From Arenimonas fontis (GTDB lineage Bacteria > Pseudomonadota > Gammaproteobacteria > Xanthomonadales > Xanthomonadaceae): a DNA stretch of 64,000 nucleotides. Position 1 is the first letter of the stretch. Each line of letters starts with the position of its first letter. Shown piece by piece: positions 56,651 through 64,000 of the stretch. The notes beneath the pieces are model-generated. The model had not been told where the DNA came from. It searched no databases and was given only the letters and a program-made list of their open reading frames with translations. The stretch is taken from NCBI RefSeq assembly GCF_008386465.1, contig NZ_VUOD01000001.1:248001-312000 (forward strand). Direction: 5' to 3'. The position numbers were made by a program, and so were the translations under genes.

Positions 56651-58099
56651 TCAGACCGGGAAGGCCAGGCGGCACCAGTGCAGGATGGTGTCGGCGAATA
56701 CGCCCAGCACCAGCAACAGCACGGCGTTGACCGCGAAGACCAGGCGCAGGTGACCGTCGCCATGCACGCGAACGGCCTCGCCTTCGGGCTCCTCGAAAAA
56801 CATCGCCTTGACCACGCGCAGGTAGTAGTAGGCACCAACCACCGCGCAGACCACACCGACGATCGCCAACCAGATCAGTCCGGCCTCGACCGCAGCGCGC
56901 AGCACCTCCAGCTTTGCCCAGAAGCCCAGGAATGGCGGCACGCCGGCCAGCGAAGCCATGATGAACAGCACCAGCATCGCCTGGAAGGGACTGCGGGCCC
57001 ACAGGCCGCGGAAATCGGCGACTTCCTCGGCCTCGAATCCCTTGCGCGAGAGCAGCACGATGGCACCGAAGGCCGCTGCCGACATCAGGGCATAGGCGAT
57101 CGCGTAGAACATCGCTGCCGAGTAGCCGACCGTGCCGCCCTGGGACAGGCCCATGAACAGGAAGCCGACGTGCGAGATCGTCGAATACGCCAGCATGCGC
57201 TTGAGGTTGGACTGGACCAGGGCAATAAGGTTGCCCAGCACCAGCGAGATCGCCGCCAGCCAGGCCACCATGTCCTGCCAATACGGGTCGAGCGGACCGA
57301 CGCCGACCTCGAGCAGCCGATAGGCCATGCCGAAGGTCGCCACCTTGGGCGCGGAGCCGATGAACAGCGTAATCGCGGTCGGGGCGCCGTGGTAGACGTC
57401 CGGCAGCCACATGTGGAAGGGCGCCGCGCCGAACTTGAAGGCGATGCCGCCGAGCATGAAGACCACGCCAAACAGCAGCAGCGTGCTGTCCCCGGTCGCA
57501 GCCGCGGCAGCGTGAATCTCGCCCAGCTGCAGGGTACCGGTGGCGCCGTAGACCATGGACATGCCGTACAGCAGGATGCCTGAGGCCATCGAGCCGAGCA
57601 CGAAGTACTTCATCGCCGCCTCGGTCGAACGCGGGTTGTCCCGGTCCATGCCGACCAGGCCATAGGAGCTCAGCGCCAGCAACTCCAGACCGAGATAGAC
57701 CACCAGCAGGCTGCCCGCCGACACCATCAGCATCATGCCCAGCACCGCGAACAACCCGAGCACGTAGAACTCGCCCTTGAACAGGCCCCGATCCTGAAGA
57801 TAGGGCTTGGCATACACGAAGGCAGCGGCGGTGACCGCGTAGATCGCCAGCTTCAGCACGTCCGAGACGGTGTCGCGGACGAACAGGTCGGCAAACCCCC
57901 AGGCCGGCTCCGCCCCCAGGTTGCGTGCCGTCATCACCGCCGCCGCGGCGAGGATGAACAGGGCCAGGAAGTGGGTAAGGCCGCGCCGGGCGTCGGACAG
58001 GAACAGGTCGACCATCAGCAGTGCGAAGGCCGCGCCGCAGACGAATATCTCCGGTCCCAGCGGCAGCAGGTCAGCGGTGGTGGGCATCGGCAAGGCCAT
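56651..58099 (-). CDS. nuoN: NADH-quinone oxidoreductase subunit N
   Basis: Antiporter-like proton-pumping membrane subunit of complex I; 482 residues, about 14 TM segments. Typical segments are VYLGLELLALSSYGLVGMDR, KYFVLGSMASGILLYGMSMV, FKFGAAPFHMWLPDVYHGAP with the pump lysine, and RMLAYSTISHVGFLFMGLSQ. Last gene of the nuo operon, 10 bases after nuoM. Confidence 0.96.
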   Translation of the reverse strand: MALPMPTTADLLPLGPEIFVCGAAFALLMVDLFLSDARRGLTHFLALFILAAAAVMTARNLGAEPAWGFADLFVRDTVSDVLKLAIYAVTAAAFVYAKPYLQDRGLFKGEFYVLGLFAVLGMMLMVSAGSLLVVYLGLELLALSSYGLVGMDRDNPRSTEAAMKYFVLGSMASGILLYGMSMVYGATGTLQLGEIHAAAAATGDSTLLLFGVVFMLGGIAFKFGAAPFHMWLPDVYHGAPTAITLFIGSAPKVATFGMAYRLLEVGVGPLDPYWQDMVAWLAAISLVLGNLIALVQSNLKRMLAYSTISHVGFLFMGLSQGGTVGYSAAMFYAIAYALMSAAAFGAIVLLSRKGFEAEEVADFRGLWARSPFQAMLVLFIMASLAGVPPFLGFWAKLEVLRAAVEAGLIWLAIVGVVCAVVGAYYYLRVVKAMFFEEPEGEAVRVHGDGHLRLVFAVNAVLLLVLGVFADTILHWCRLAFPV

Positions 58100-58109
58100 C
58101 GGGGCTTCC

Positions 58110-59651
58110 TTACAGCAGCTTGGTGGCGGTGAGCTGGGCGATCAACTGCGCGATCGGGGCTTCCATCAGGTCGGTCAGCGGCTTGGGATAGACGCCGATC
58201 AGCAGGGTGCCCAGGGCGAACACGCCCAGTACCAGGGCCTCGCGGCCGTTGATGTCCTCGAGCTCGGCGACGTGGTGGTTGCCGACATCGCCGAACACCA
58301 CCCGCTTGATCATCCACAGGGTGTAGGCCGCGCCCAGGATCAGGGTGACCGCGGCGCCGATCGCGACCCAGACGTTGTACTGGAACGAGGACAGCACGAC
58401 CATGAATTCGCCGACGAAGCCGGAGGTGCCCGGCAGGCCGGCATTGGCCATGGCGAAGAAGACGAAGAAGGCGGCGAACCAGGGCATGGTGTTCACCACG
58501 CCGCCGTAGTCGCGGATCATGCGGCTGTGCATGCGGTCGTACAGCACGCCGACGCAGGAGAACATCGCGCCGGAGACGAAGCCGTGCGAGATCATCTGCA
58601 CCATGGCGCCCTGCAGGCCGAGCTGGGCGGCGTCCAGCTTGCCCAGCTCGCGCACCAGCGCGAAGACGATGAAGCTGCCCAGGGTGACGAAGCCCATGTG
58701 GGCGATCGACGAATAGGCGATCAGCTTCTTCATGTCCTCCTGCACCAGCGCCACCAGGCCGATGTAGATGACCGCGATCAGCGACAGCGCCACCACCAGC
58801 CAGGCCCACTCCTGGCCGGCGTCGGGGACGATCGGCAGGGTGAAGCGCAGGAAGCCGTAGCCACCGATCTTCAGCATGATCGCCGCCAGCACCACCGAGC
58901 CGCCGGTCGGCGCCTCGACGTGGGCGTCCGGAAGCCAGGTATGCACCGGGAACATCGGCACCTTGACCGCGAAGGCGGCCAGGAAGGCGACGAACAGCCA
59001 CTTCTGCTCGGTGATCGTCAGCTTGAGCTGGTACAGGTCGGCCAGCTGGAAGCTGGCGCCGCCGTCCAGGCGCTCGCCGCTGACCAGGTACAGGTAGACC
59101 AGGCCAATCAGCATGAACACCGAGCCGAGGAAGGTGTACAGGAAGAACTTGATGGACGCGTACACGCGGTTCGGGCCGCCCCACACGCCGATGATGATGA
59201 ACATCGGGATGAGCATGCCCTCGAAGAACACATAGAACAGGATCGCGTCCATGGCGGCGAAGACGCCGACCATGAAGCCTTCCAGCAGCAGGAAGGAGGC
59301 GAAGTACTGGTGCGCGCGCCGCTCCACCGAGCCCCAGGCGCCGACCAGCACCAGCACCGAGGTCAGGGTGGTCAGCAGGATCAGGGCGATGGACAGGCCA
59401 TCGACGCCGAGGTGGTAGCGGATGTCGAAGCTCGGGATCCACTCCTTGTCCTCGACAAAGCGCATCGCCGCCGAGGCATTGTCGTGGCCGCCGAGCAGCA
59501 GCAGGCTGAGCGCGAGGGTGACCAGGGCGACCAGCAGCGCGAACCACTTCGCCTGGCGGGCGCGGGCATCGCCGAAGGCCAGCGTGACCAGGCCGCCGAA
59601 GATCGGCAGCCAGATCAACGCACTGAGCAGGGGCCAATTGGCTTCCATCAT
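58110..59651 (-). CDS. nuoM: NADH-quinone oxidoreductase subunit M
   Basis: Second antiporter-like subunit of complex I; 513 residues. Marks are FDIRYHLGVDGLSIALILLT, YVFFEGMLIPMFIIIGVWGG with the TM5 glutamate, FAVKVPMFPVHTWLPDAHVE with the essential lysine, and KLIAYSSIAHMGFVTLGSFI. The ATG at 59651 (ATG-ATG doublet) follows AAGGAAG; upstream in-frame sequence lies in nuoL and was dropped. Confidence 0.96.
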   Translation of the reverse strand: MMEANWPLLSALIWLPIFGGLVTLAFGDARARQAKWFALLVALVTLALSLLLLGGHDNASAAMRFVEDKEWIPSFDIRYHLGVDGLSIALILLTTLTSVLVLVGAWGSVERRAHQYFASFLLLEGFMVGVFAAMDAILFYVFFEGMLIPMFIIIGVWGGPNRVYASIKFFLYTFLGSVFMLIGLVYLYLVSGERLDGGASFQLADLYQLKLTITEQKWLFVAFLAAFAVKVPMFPVHTWLPDAHVEAPTGGSVVLAAIMLKIGGYGFLRFTLPIVPDAGQEWAWLVVALSLIAVIYIGLVALVQEDMKKLIAYSSIAHMGFVTLGSFIVFALVRELGKLDAAQLGLQGAMVQMISHGFVSGAMFSCVGVLYDRMHSRMIRDYGGVVNTMPWFAAFFVFFAMANAGLPGTSGFVGEFMVVLSSFQYNVWVAIGAAVTLILGAAYTLWMIKRVVFGDVGNHHVAELEDINGREALVLGVFALGTLLIGVYPKPLTDLMEAPIAQLIAQLTATKLL

Positions 59652-59667
59652 GGCTTCCTTGTCGTTC

Positions 59668-61800
59668 TCAGGCGCCGGCCATCCGGACCAGCACCGCCAG
59701 CAGGACGATGAGGCCAAGGATCATGGCGAAGGCGTAGTTGTAGAGGCGTCCGGTCTGCACGTAGCGGATGATGCCGGCGATGCGGTCGACCACCGCCGCC
59801 GAGCCGTTCACCAGCAGGCCATCGATCAGGCCGGCATCGCCGCGCTTCCACGACAGGCGGCCGAGCTTGACGCCGCCGCCGGCGAAGCCCTTGATCCACA
59901 GGTCGTCGAAACCGTACTTGTTCTCGAGGATGCGGGTGAGCAAGCCACCGACCGCGCTCTTGCGCGCCCGCTCCGCCAGCTCCGGCCGGAACAGGTAGAT
60001 GAAGGTGGCGCTGGCGAAGCCGGCGAAGGCCAGCCAGAACACCGGCGAGGTGACGAAGTGCAGGCCGAAGCCGACCGCGGCCTGGAACCAGCCGTGGTGG
60101 TCGTGCCAGAGCACCTCGGCGGCGCGGGCGACGTTGTCGTGCTCCGGCAGCACGGTGATCGCGCCGCGGAAGAAATCGCCGAACAGGGCCGGACCGACGG
60201 TGAAGAAGCCGATCAGCACCGAGGGGATGGCCAGCAGCACCAGCGGCACGGTCACCACCCAGGGCGATTCGTGCGGTTCGACCGGACCGTGGTGGCCGTG
60301 GTCGTCGTGGTGGGCATCGGCATGGGCGTCCGCATGGCCGTCGCCGTGGCCGTCATGGCCGTGTGCGGCCGCCTCACGGAAGCGTTCCTTGCCGTGGAAG
60401 GTCATGTACAGCAGGCGGAAGCTGTAGAAGGCGGTGACGAACACGCCCAGCATGACCGCCCAGTAGGCGTACTGCTGCACCCAGCCGCCAATGCCGGCCG
60501 CCTGCTGGGCGGCGACGATGATGGTGTCCTTGGAGTAGTAGCCGGAGAAGAACGGCGTACCGACCAGGGCCAGGGTACCGATCACGCTGGTCCAGTAGGT
60601 GATCGGCATGTACTTGCGCAGGCCGCCCATCTTGCGCATGTCCTGCTCGTGGTGCATGCCGATGATCACCGAGCCGGCGGCCAGGAACAGCAGCGCCTTG
60701 AAGAAGGCGTGCGTCATCAGGTGGAACACCGCCGCCGAGTAGGCCGACACACCCAGGGCCACGGTCATGTAGCCCAGCTGCGACAGGGTCGAATAGGCGA
60801 CCACGCGCTTGATGTCGTTCTGGACGATGCCGATCAGGCCGGTGAACAGCGCCGTGGTGGCACCGATGAACAGCACGAACGCCAGCGCCGTTTCGCTCTG
60901 CTCGAACAGCGGCGACATGCGGGCGACCATGAAGATGCCGGCGGTCACCATGGTGGCGGCGTGGATCAGGGCCGAGATCGGCGTCGGGCCTTCCATCGAG
61001 TCCGGCAGCCAGACGTGCAGCGGCACCTGTGCCGACTTGCCCATGGCGCCGATGAACAGGCAGATGCAGATGAAGCTGATCGCCTGCACCTCGACCGGGC
61101 CGGACAGGATGTCCATGCTCCAGCCGCCCATGCCGATCTTGCCCGACCACAGGGTGAAGCTGGCCTGCAGGCTGGAGTTGGCCGCGTTCGAGAACGCGGT
61201 CGCATAGTCCAGGGTGTCGATCCAGAACAGCACGCCGGCGATGCCCAGCAGGAAGCCGAAGTCACCGACGCGGTTGACCAGGAAGGCCTTGAGGTTGGCG
61301 AAGATCGCCGTCGGCCGCTTGTACCAGAAGCCGATCAGCAGGTACGAGACCAGACCCACCGCCTCCCAGCCGAAGAACAGCTGCAGGAAGTTGTTGCTCA
61401 TGACCAGCATGAGCATCGAGAAGGTGAACAGCGAGATGTAGCTGAAGAAGCGCTGGTAACCCGGGTCGTCGGCCATGTAACCGATGGTGTAGACGTGCAC
61501 CAGCAGCGACACGAAGGTCACCACCACCATCATCATGGCAGTCAGGTTGTCGACCATGAAGCCGACGTGTGCAGAGTAGCCGCCCACCTGGAAGAAGGTG
61601 TAGACGTTCTGGTTGAACGGGTCGGCGCCCTGCAGCAACTGCCACAGCACGTGCGCCGAGAGCGCGAAGCTCACCGCCACGCCGAGGATGGTGACCCAAT
61701 GGGCGCCGGCGCGGCCGACCTTACGGCCGAACAGACCGGCGACGATGGCGCCGAACAGGGGCGCCAGGGCGATCACCAGCAGGGTATTCATCTGGATCAT
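59668..61800 (-). CDS. nuoL: NADH-quinone oxidoreductase subunit L
   Basis: Distal proton-pumping subunit with the lateral helix; 710 residues. Marks are NFLQLFFGWEAVGLVSYLLI, GKSAQVPLHVWLPDSMEGPT with the pump lysine, and RVVAYSTLSQLGYMTVALGV. A loop at about residues 474-503 is unusually rich in His, Asp, Gly and Ala (HGHDGHGDGHADAHADAHHD). The start is 4 bases after the nuoK stop. Confidence 0.96.
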   Translation of the reverse strand: MIQMNTLLVIALAPLFGAIVAGLFGRKVGRAGAHWVTILGVAVSFALSAHVLWQLLQGADPFNQNVYTFFQVGGYSAHVGFMVDNLTAMMMVVVTFVSLLVHVYTIGYMADDPGYQRFFSYISLFTFSMLMLVMSNNFLQLFFGWEAVGLVSYLLIGFWYKRPTAIFANLKAFLVNRVGDFGFLLGIAGVLFWIDTLDYATAFSNAANSSLQASFTLWSGKIGMGGWSMDILSGPVEVQAISFICICLFIGAMGKSAQVPLHVWLPDSMEGPTPISALIHAATMVTAGIFMVARMSPLFEQSETALAFVLFIGATTALFTGLIGIVQNDIKRVVAYSTLSQLGYMTVALGVSAYSAAVFHLMTHAFFKALLFLAAGSVIIGMHHEQDMRKMGGLRKYMPITYWTSVIGTLALVGTPFFSGYYSKDTIIVAAQQAAGIGGWVQQYAYWAVMLGVFVTAFYSFRLLYMTFHGKERFREAAAHGHDGHGDGHADAHADAHHDDHGHHGPVEPHESPWVVTVPLVLLAIPSVLIGFFTVGPALFGDFFRGAITVLPEHDNVARAAEVLWHDHHGWFQAAVGFGLHFVTSPVFWLAFAGFASATFIYLFRPELAERARKSAVGGLLTRILENKYGFDDLWIKGFAGGGVKLGRLSWKRGDAGLIDGLLVNGSAAVVDRIAGIIRYVQTGRLYNYAFAMILGLIVLLAVLVRMAGA

Positions 61801-61804
61801 CGCG

Positions 61805-62110
61805 TCAGCCCTTCAGCGAATCGAGTTCGGCGACGTTGATGGTCCGCCGGCTGCGGAACAGGGTCACCAGGATGGCCAGGCCGATCGCCGCCTCGGCGGC
61901 GGCCACGGTCAGGATGAAGAACACGAATACCTGGCCGGAGGGGTCGCCCAGGAAGCGCGAGAACGCCACGAAGTTGATGTTCACCGACAGCAGCATCAGC
62001 TCGATGCACATCAGCAGCACGATGACGTTCTTGCGGTTGATGAAGATGCCGGCAACGGCGATGCAGAACAGCACCGCGGCCAGCGCGAGGTAATGTCCGA
62101 GCGTGATCAC
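61805..62110 (-). CDS. nuoK: NADH-quinone oxidoreductase subunit K
   Basis: Small three-helix subunit of 101 residues: [40 protein letters not shown] with the membrane glutamate, and [20 protein letters not shown] with the second glutamate. The GTG start overlaps the nuoJ stop (GTGA). Confidence 0.96.
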   Translation of the reverse strand: MITLGHYLALAAVLFCIAVAGIFINRKNVIVLLMCIELMLLSVNINFVAFSRFLGDPSGQVFVFFILTVAAAEAAIGLAILVTLFRSRRTINVAELDSLKG

Positions 62111-62724
62111 TGCTTGCCCTCCTGGCCACCCTCGGCCGGCATCTTGACCAGACGGATGCGGTCTTCGCGGCGCACCGCCGCCTGCCGGGCCGGATCCTGG
62201 TGCTTGGTGCCCGGGCGCCGGCGCAGGGTCAGCATCACCGCCACCACCAGCGCCACCGTCAGGATCACCGCCGCGGTCTCGAACGGCAGGATGTACTGGC
62301 TGAACAGGGTCTCGCCCAGCCACTGGATGTTGGTCTTGCCGACGGCGGCGGCCGGATCGCTGCCGGACAGGCCGGCCTCGAAGCGCTTGCCGCTCAGCAG
62401 CATGATCATCTCGGCGGCCATTACCACCGCCACCACCAGCGCCAGCGGCACGTGCCGGATGAAGCCCTCGCGCAGCGGCGCGATGTTGATGTCCAGCATC
62501 ATCACCACGAACAGGAACAGCACCATCACGGCGCCGACGTAGACCAGGATCAGCACCACCCCGAGGAACTCGGCTTGCAGCAACAGCCACAGGCATGCGG
62601 CCGAGAAGAAGGCAAGCACCAGACTCAGCACCGCGTGCACCGGATTGCGCAGGCTGATGACACCCAGGGCCGCCAGCACGGTGACGGCGGCGAAGGTCCA
62701 GAAGGAGGCCAGTTCGTACGTCAT
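62107..62724 (-). CDS. nuoJ: NADH-quinone oxidoreductase subunit J
   Basis: Five-helix subunit, 205 residues. Typical are [40 protein letters not shown] and [20 protein letters not shown]. The charged C-terminal tail ([20 protein letters not shown]) extends past the last TM. The ATG at 62724 gives the normal N-terminus; upstream in-frame sequence belongs to nuoI in another frame. Confidence 0.95.
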   Translation of the reverse strand: MTYELASFWTFAAVTVLAALGVISLRNPVHAVLSLVLAFFSAACLWLLLQAEFLGVVLILVYVGAVMVLFLFVVMMLDINIAPLREGFIRHVPLALVVAVVMAAEMIMLLSGKRFEAGLSGSDPAAAVGKTNIQWLGETLFSQYILPFETAAVILTVALVVAVMLTLRRRPGTKHQDPARQAAVRREDRIRLVKMPAEGGQEGKQ

Positions 62725-62746
62725 GTCCGTTTGCTCTCCCCTGCCT

Positions 62747-63235
62747 TCAGCGATAGGCCGCGTCGGCGGCGCGGCGTTCGGCGATCTCTTCCTCGAAACG
62801 GTCGCCGATGGCCAACAGTTGCGACTTGGTGACGACGTTCTCGCCGCGCTTCTCGAAATGGTATTCGTGGATGTGCGTCTCGACGATCGAGTCCACCGGG
62901 CAGCTTTCCTCGCAGAAGCCGCAGTAGATGCACTTGAACAGGTCAATGTCGTAGCGGGTGGTGCGGCGCGAACCGTCGGCGCGCGGCTCCGACTCGATGG
63001 TGATGGCCAGGGCCGGACATACCGCCTCGCACAGTTTGCAGGCGATGCAGCGCTCTTCCCCGTTCGGATAGCGACGCAACGCGTGCAGGCCACGGAACCG
63101 CGGCGACTGCGGAATCTTCTCGAACGGGTAATGCACCGTGTACTTGGGCTTGAACATGTAACCCAGAGTCAGCCGCAAGCCTGCCAGGAGCTCCAGCAGC
63201 ATCAGGCTCTTGAGGTAGTTCTTGATGCGTTCCAT
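62747..63235 (-). CDS. nuoI: NADH-quinone oxidoreductase subunit I
   Basis: Hydrophilic subunit of 162 residues that carries iron-sulfur clusters N6a and N6b. Two ferredoxin motifs are present: [12 protein letters not shown] and [12 protein letters not shown]. The basic N-terminus precedes [19 protein letters not shown]. The ATG at 63235 is preferred over an upstream in-frame GTG inside the end of nuoH. Confidence 0.97.
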   Translation of the reverse strand: MERIKNYLKSLMLLELLAGLRLTLGYMFKPKYTVHYPFEKIPQSPRFRGLHALRRYPNGEERCIACKLCEAVCPALAITIESEPRADGSRRTTRYDIDLFKCIYCGFCEESCPVDSIVETHIHEYHFEKRGENVVTKSQLLAIGDRFEEEIAERRAADAAYR

Positions 63236-63243
63236 GGCTCTGC

Positions 63244-64000
63244 TCAGGCGCCCAGGGCGAACCATTCGTTGTAGGCCATGATGGCCGTCACGAAGATCCA
63301 GACGATGGTGATCGGGATGAACACCTTCCAGCCCAGGCGCATGATCTGGTCATAGCGGTAGCGCGGGAAGGTGGCGCGCAACCACAGGAAGGTGAAGGCG
63401 AAAAACAGGAACTTGACCGCCAGCCACCACCAGCCCGGCTCGCCCAGCACGCCCCAGGACGGCGGAAACGGCGAAAGCCAGCCGCCAAAGAACAACAGCG
63501 AGGTCAGCAGACTGACCAGCATCATGTTGGCGTACTCGGCCAGGAAGAAGATAGCGAAGGCCGAGCCGGAATACTCGACGTGGAAGCCGGCAACGATCTC
63601 CGACTCGCCTTCGGCGACGTCGAAAGGCGCCCGGTTGGTTTCCGCCACGCCAGAGATGTAATAGATCAGGAACAGCGGCAGCAGCGGAATGAAGAACCAT
63701 TCGCCGATGCCGAGATTGCCCGCCTGTGCTTCGACGATGCCGCTGAGATTCATGGTGCCGGCGGCCACCAGCACGCCGACCAGGGCGAAACCCATGGCGA
63801 TTTCGTAGCTGACCACCTGCGCGGCCGAGCGCAATGCGCCCAGCACGGCGTACTTGGAGTTGGAGGCCCAGCCGCCGACGATGATGCCGTACACGCCCAT
63901 CGAAGTCAGGGCCAGCAGCACCAGCAGGCCGGCATTGACGTCGGCCAGCACCACGCCGTCGTCGAAGGGAATGACCGCCCAGGCCGCCAGCGCCGGCGCA
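63244..64000 (-). CDS. nuoH: NADH-quinone oxidoreductase subunit H, C-terminal part
   Basis: About the last 252 codons of the quinone-site membrane subunit; the N-terminal part lies beyond the window. The reading frame is open to the edge ([15 protein letters not shown] and onward). Visible marks are [60 protein letters not shown] with the conserved acidic loop, and [18 protein letters not shown]. The stop is 8 bases before nuoI. Confidence 0.96.
   Translation of the reverse strand, partial: APALAAWAVIPFDDGVVLADVNAGLLVLLALTSMGVYGIIVGGWASNSKYAVLGALRSAAQVVSYEIAMGFALVGVLVAAGTMNLSGIVEAQAGNLGIGEWFFIPLLPLFLIYYISGVAETNRAPFDVAEGESEIVAGFHVEYSGSAFAIFFLAEYANMMLVSLLTSLLFFGGWLSPFPPSWGVLGEPGWWWLAVKFLFFAFTFLWLRATFPRYRYDQIMRLGWKVFIPITIVWIFVTAIMAYNEWFALGA

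Overview
This window is about 64 kb of dense, very GC-rich bacterial chromosome. No phage, insertion sequence, CRISPR or rRNA was recognised. Gene content and order point to a gammaproteobacterium of the Lysobacterales (Xanthomonadales): mtnA next to gyrA; smc-zipA-ligA; yciO-scpA-scpB-rluB; system I cytochrome c maturation followed by a MetX-family acyltransferase; and nuo followed by initiator tRNA and rimP-nusA-infB-rbfA-truB-rpsO-pnp. The family is not resolved. Recurrent extended -10 promoters (TGCTAnnnT) and many GTGA/ATGA stop-start overlaps are a further style feature.

Layout. 0-17.5 kb is mostly housekeeping: gyrA (5' part only), mtnA, an unknown helical protein, a secreted DUF3011 repeat protein, epmA, ligA, zipA, smc, bolA, a YciI protein, yciO, scpA, scpB, rluB, then an omega-amidase/methionine-type aminotransferase pair that fits methionine salvage with mtnA. 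17.6-24.3 kb is a complete ccmABCDEFGHI operon whose last gene overlaps a MetX-family gene, probably serine or homoserine O-acyltransferase. 25.4-26.5 kb holds a GCGGAT-type repeat hairpin, tRNA-Leu(CAA) with its terminator, and cysteine dioxygenase.

27.9-39.5 kb is the most interesting region: what looks like a complete polyhydroxybutyrate (PHB) / 3-hydroxybutyrate utilisation locus. It encodes a PHB depolymerase lipoprotein, a 3HB-oligomer hydrolase, 3HB dehydrogenase, a TonB-dependent receptor, a GntP-type permease, and a CrbS/CrbR-like two-component system split between the two arms. The two divergent promoter regions of the locus (29.43 kb and 37.98 kb) share a palindrome with core GTACCAAGGTAC, placed at nearly the same distance from -10-like hexamers in three of four directions. 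I infer that this is the operator of the local response regulator.

39.5-47.6 kb is a tightly overlapping lipid-modification operon: fatty acid desaturase, FAD amine-oxidase-like protein, DUF1365, a CFA-synthase-like methyltransferase in which the Cys and His of the E. coli active site are Ser and Gln, DUF2878, DUF1295, a second methyltransferase resembling plant coclaurine N-methyltransferases, and a lipocalin lipoprotein. A modified (methyl-branched, cyclopropane or furan) fatty acid is a reasonable but unproven product.

47.6-64 kb, all on the minus strand, holds pnp, rpsO, truB, rbfA, infB, nusA, rimP, the initiator tRNA and the distal part of the complex I operon (nuoN to a truncated nuoH). 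No gene-free stretch exceeds 300 bases; the longest gaps (about 170-250 bases) carry the promoters, hairpins and repeats listed.
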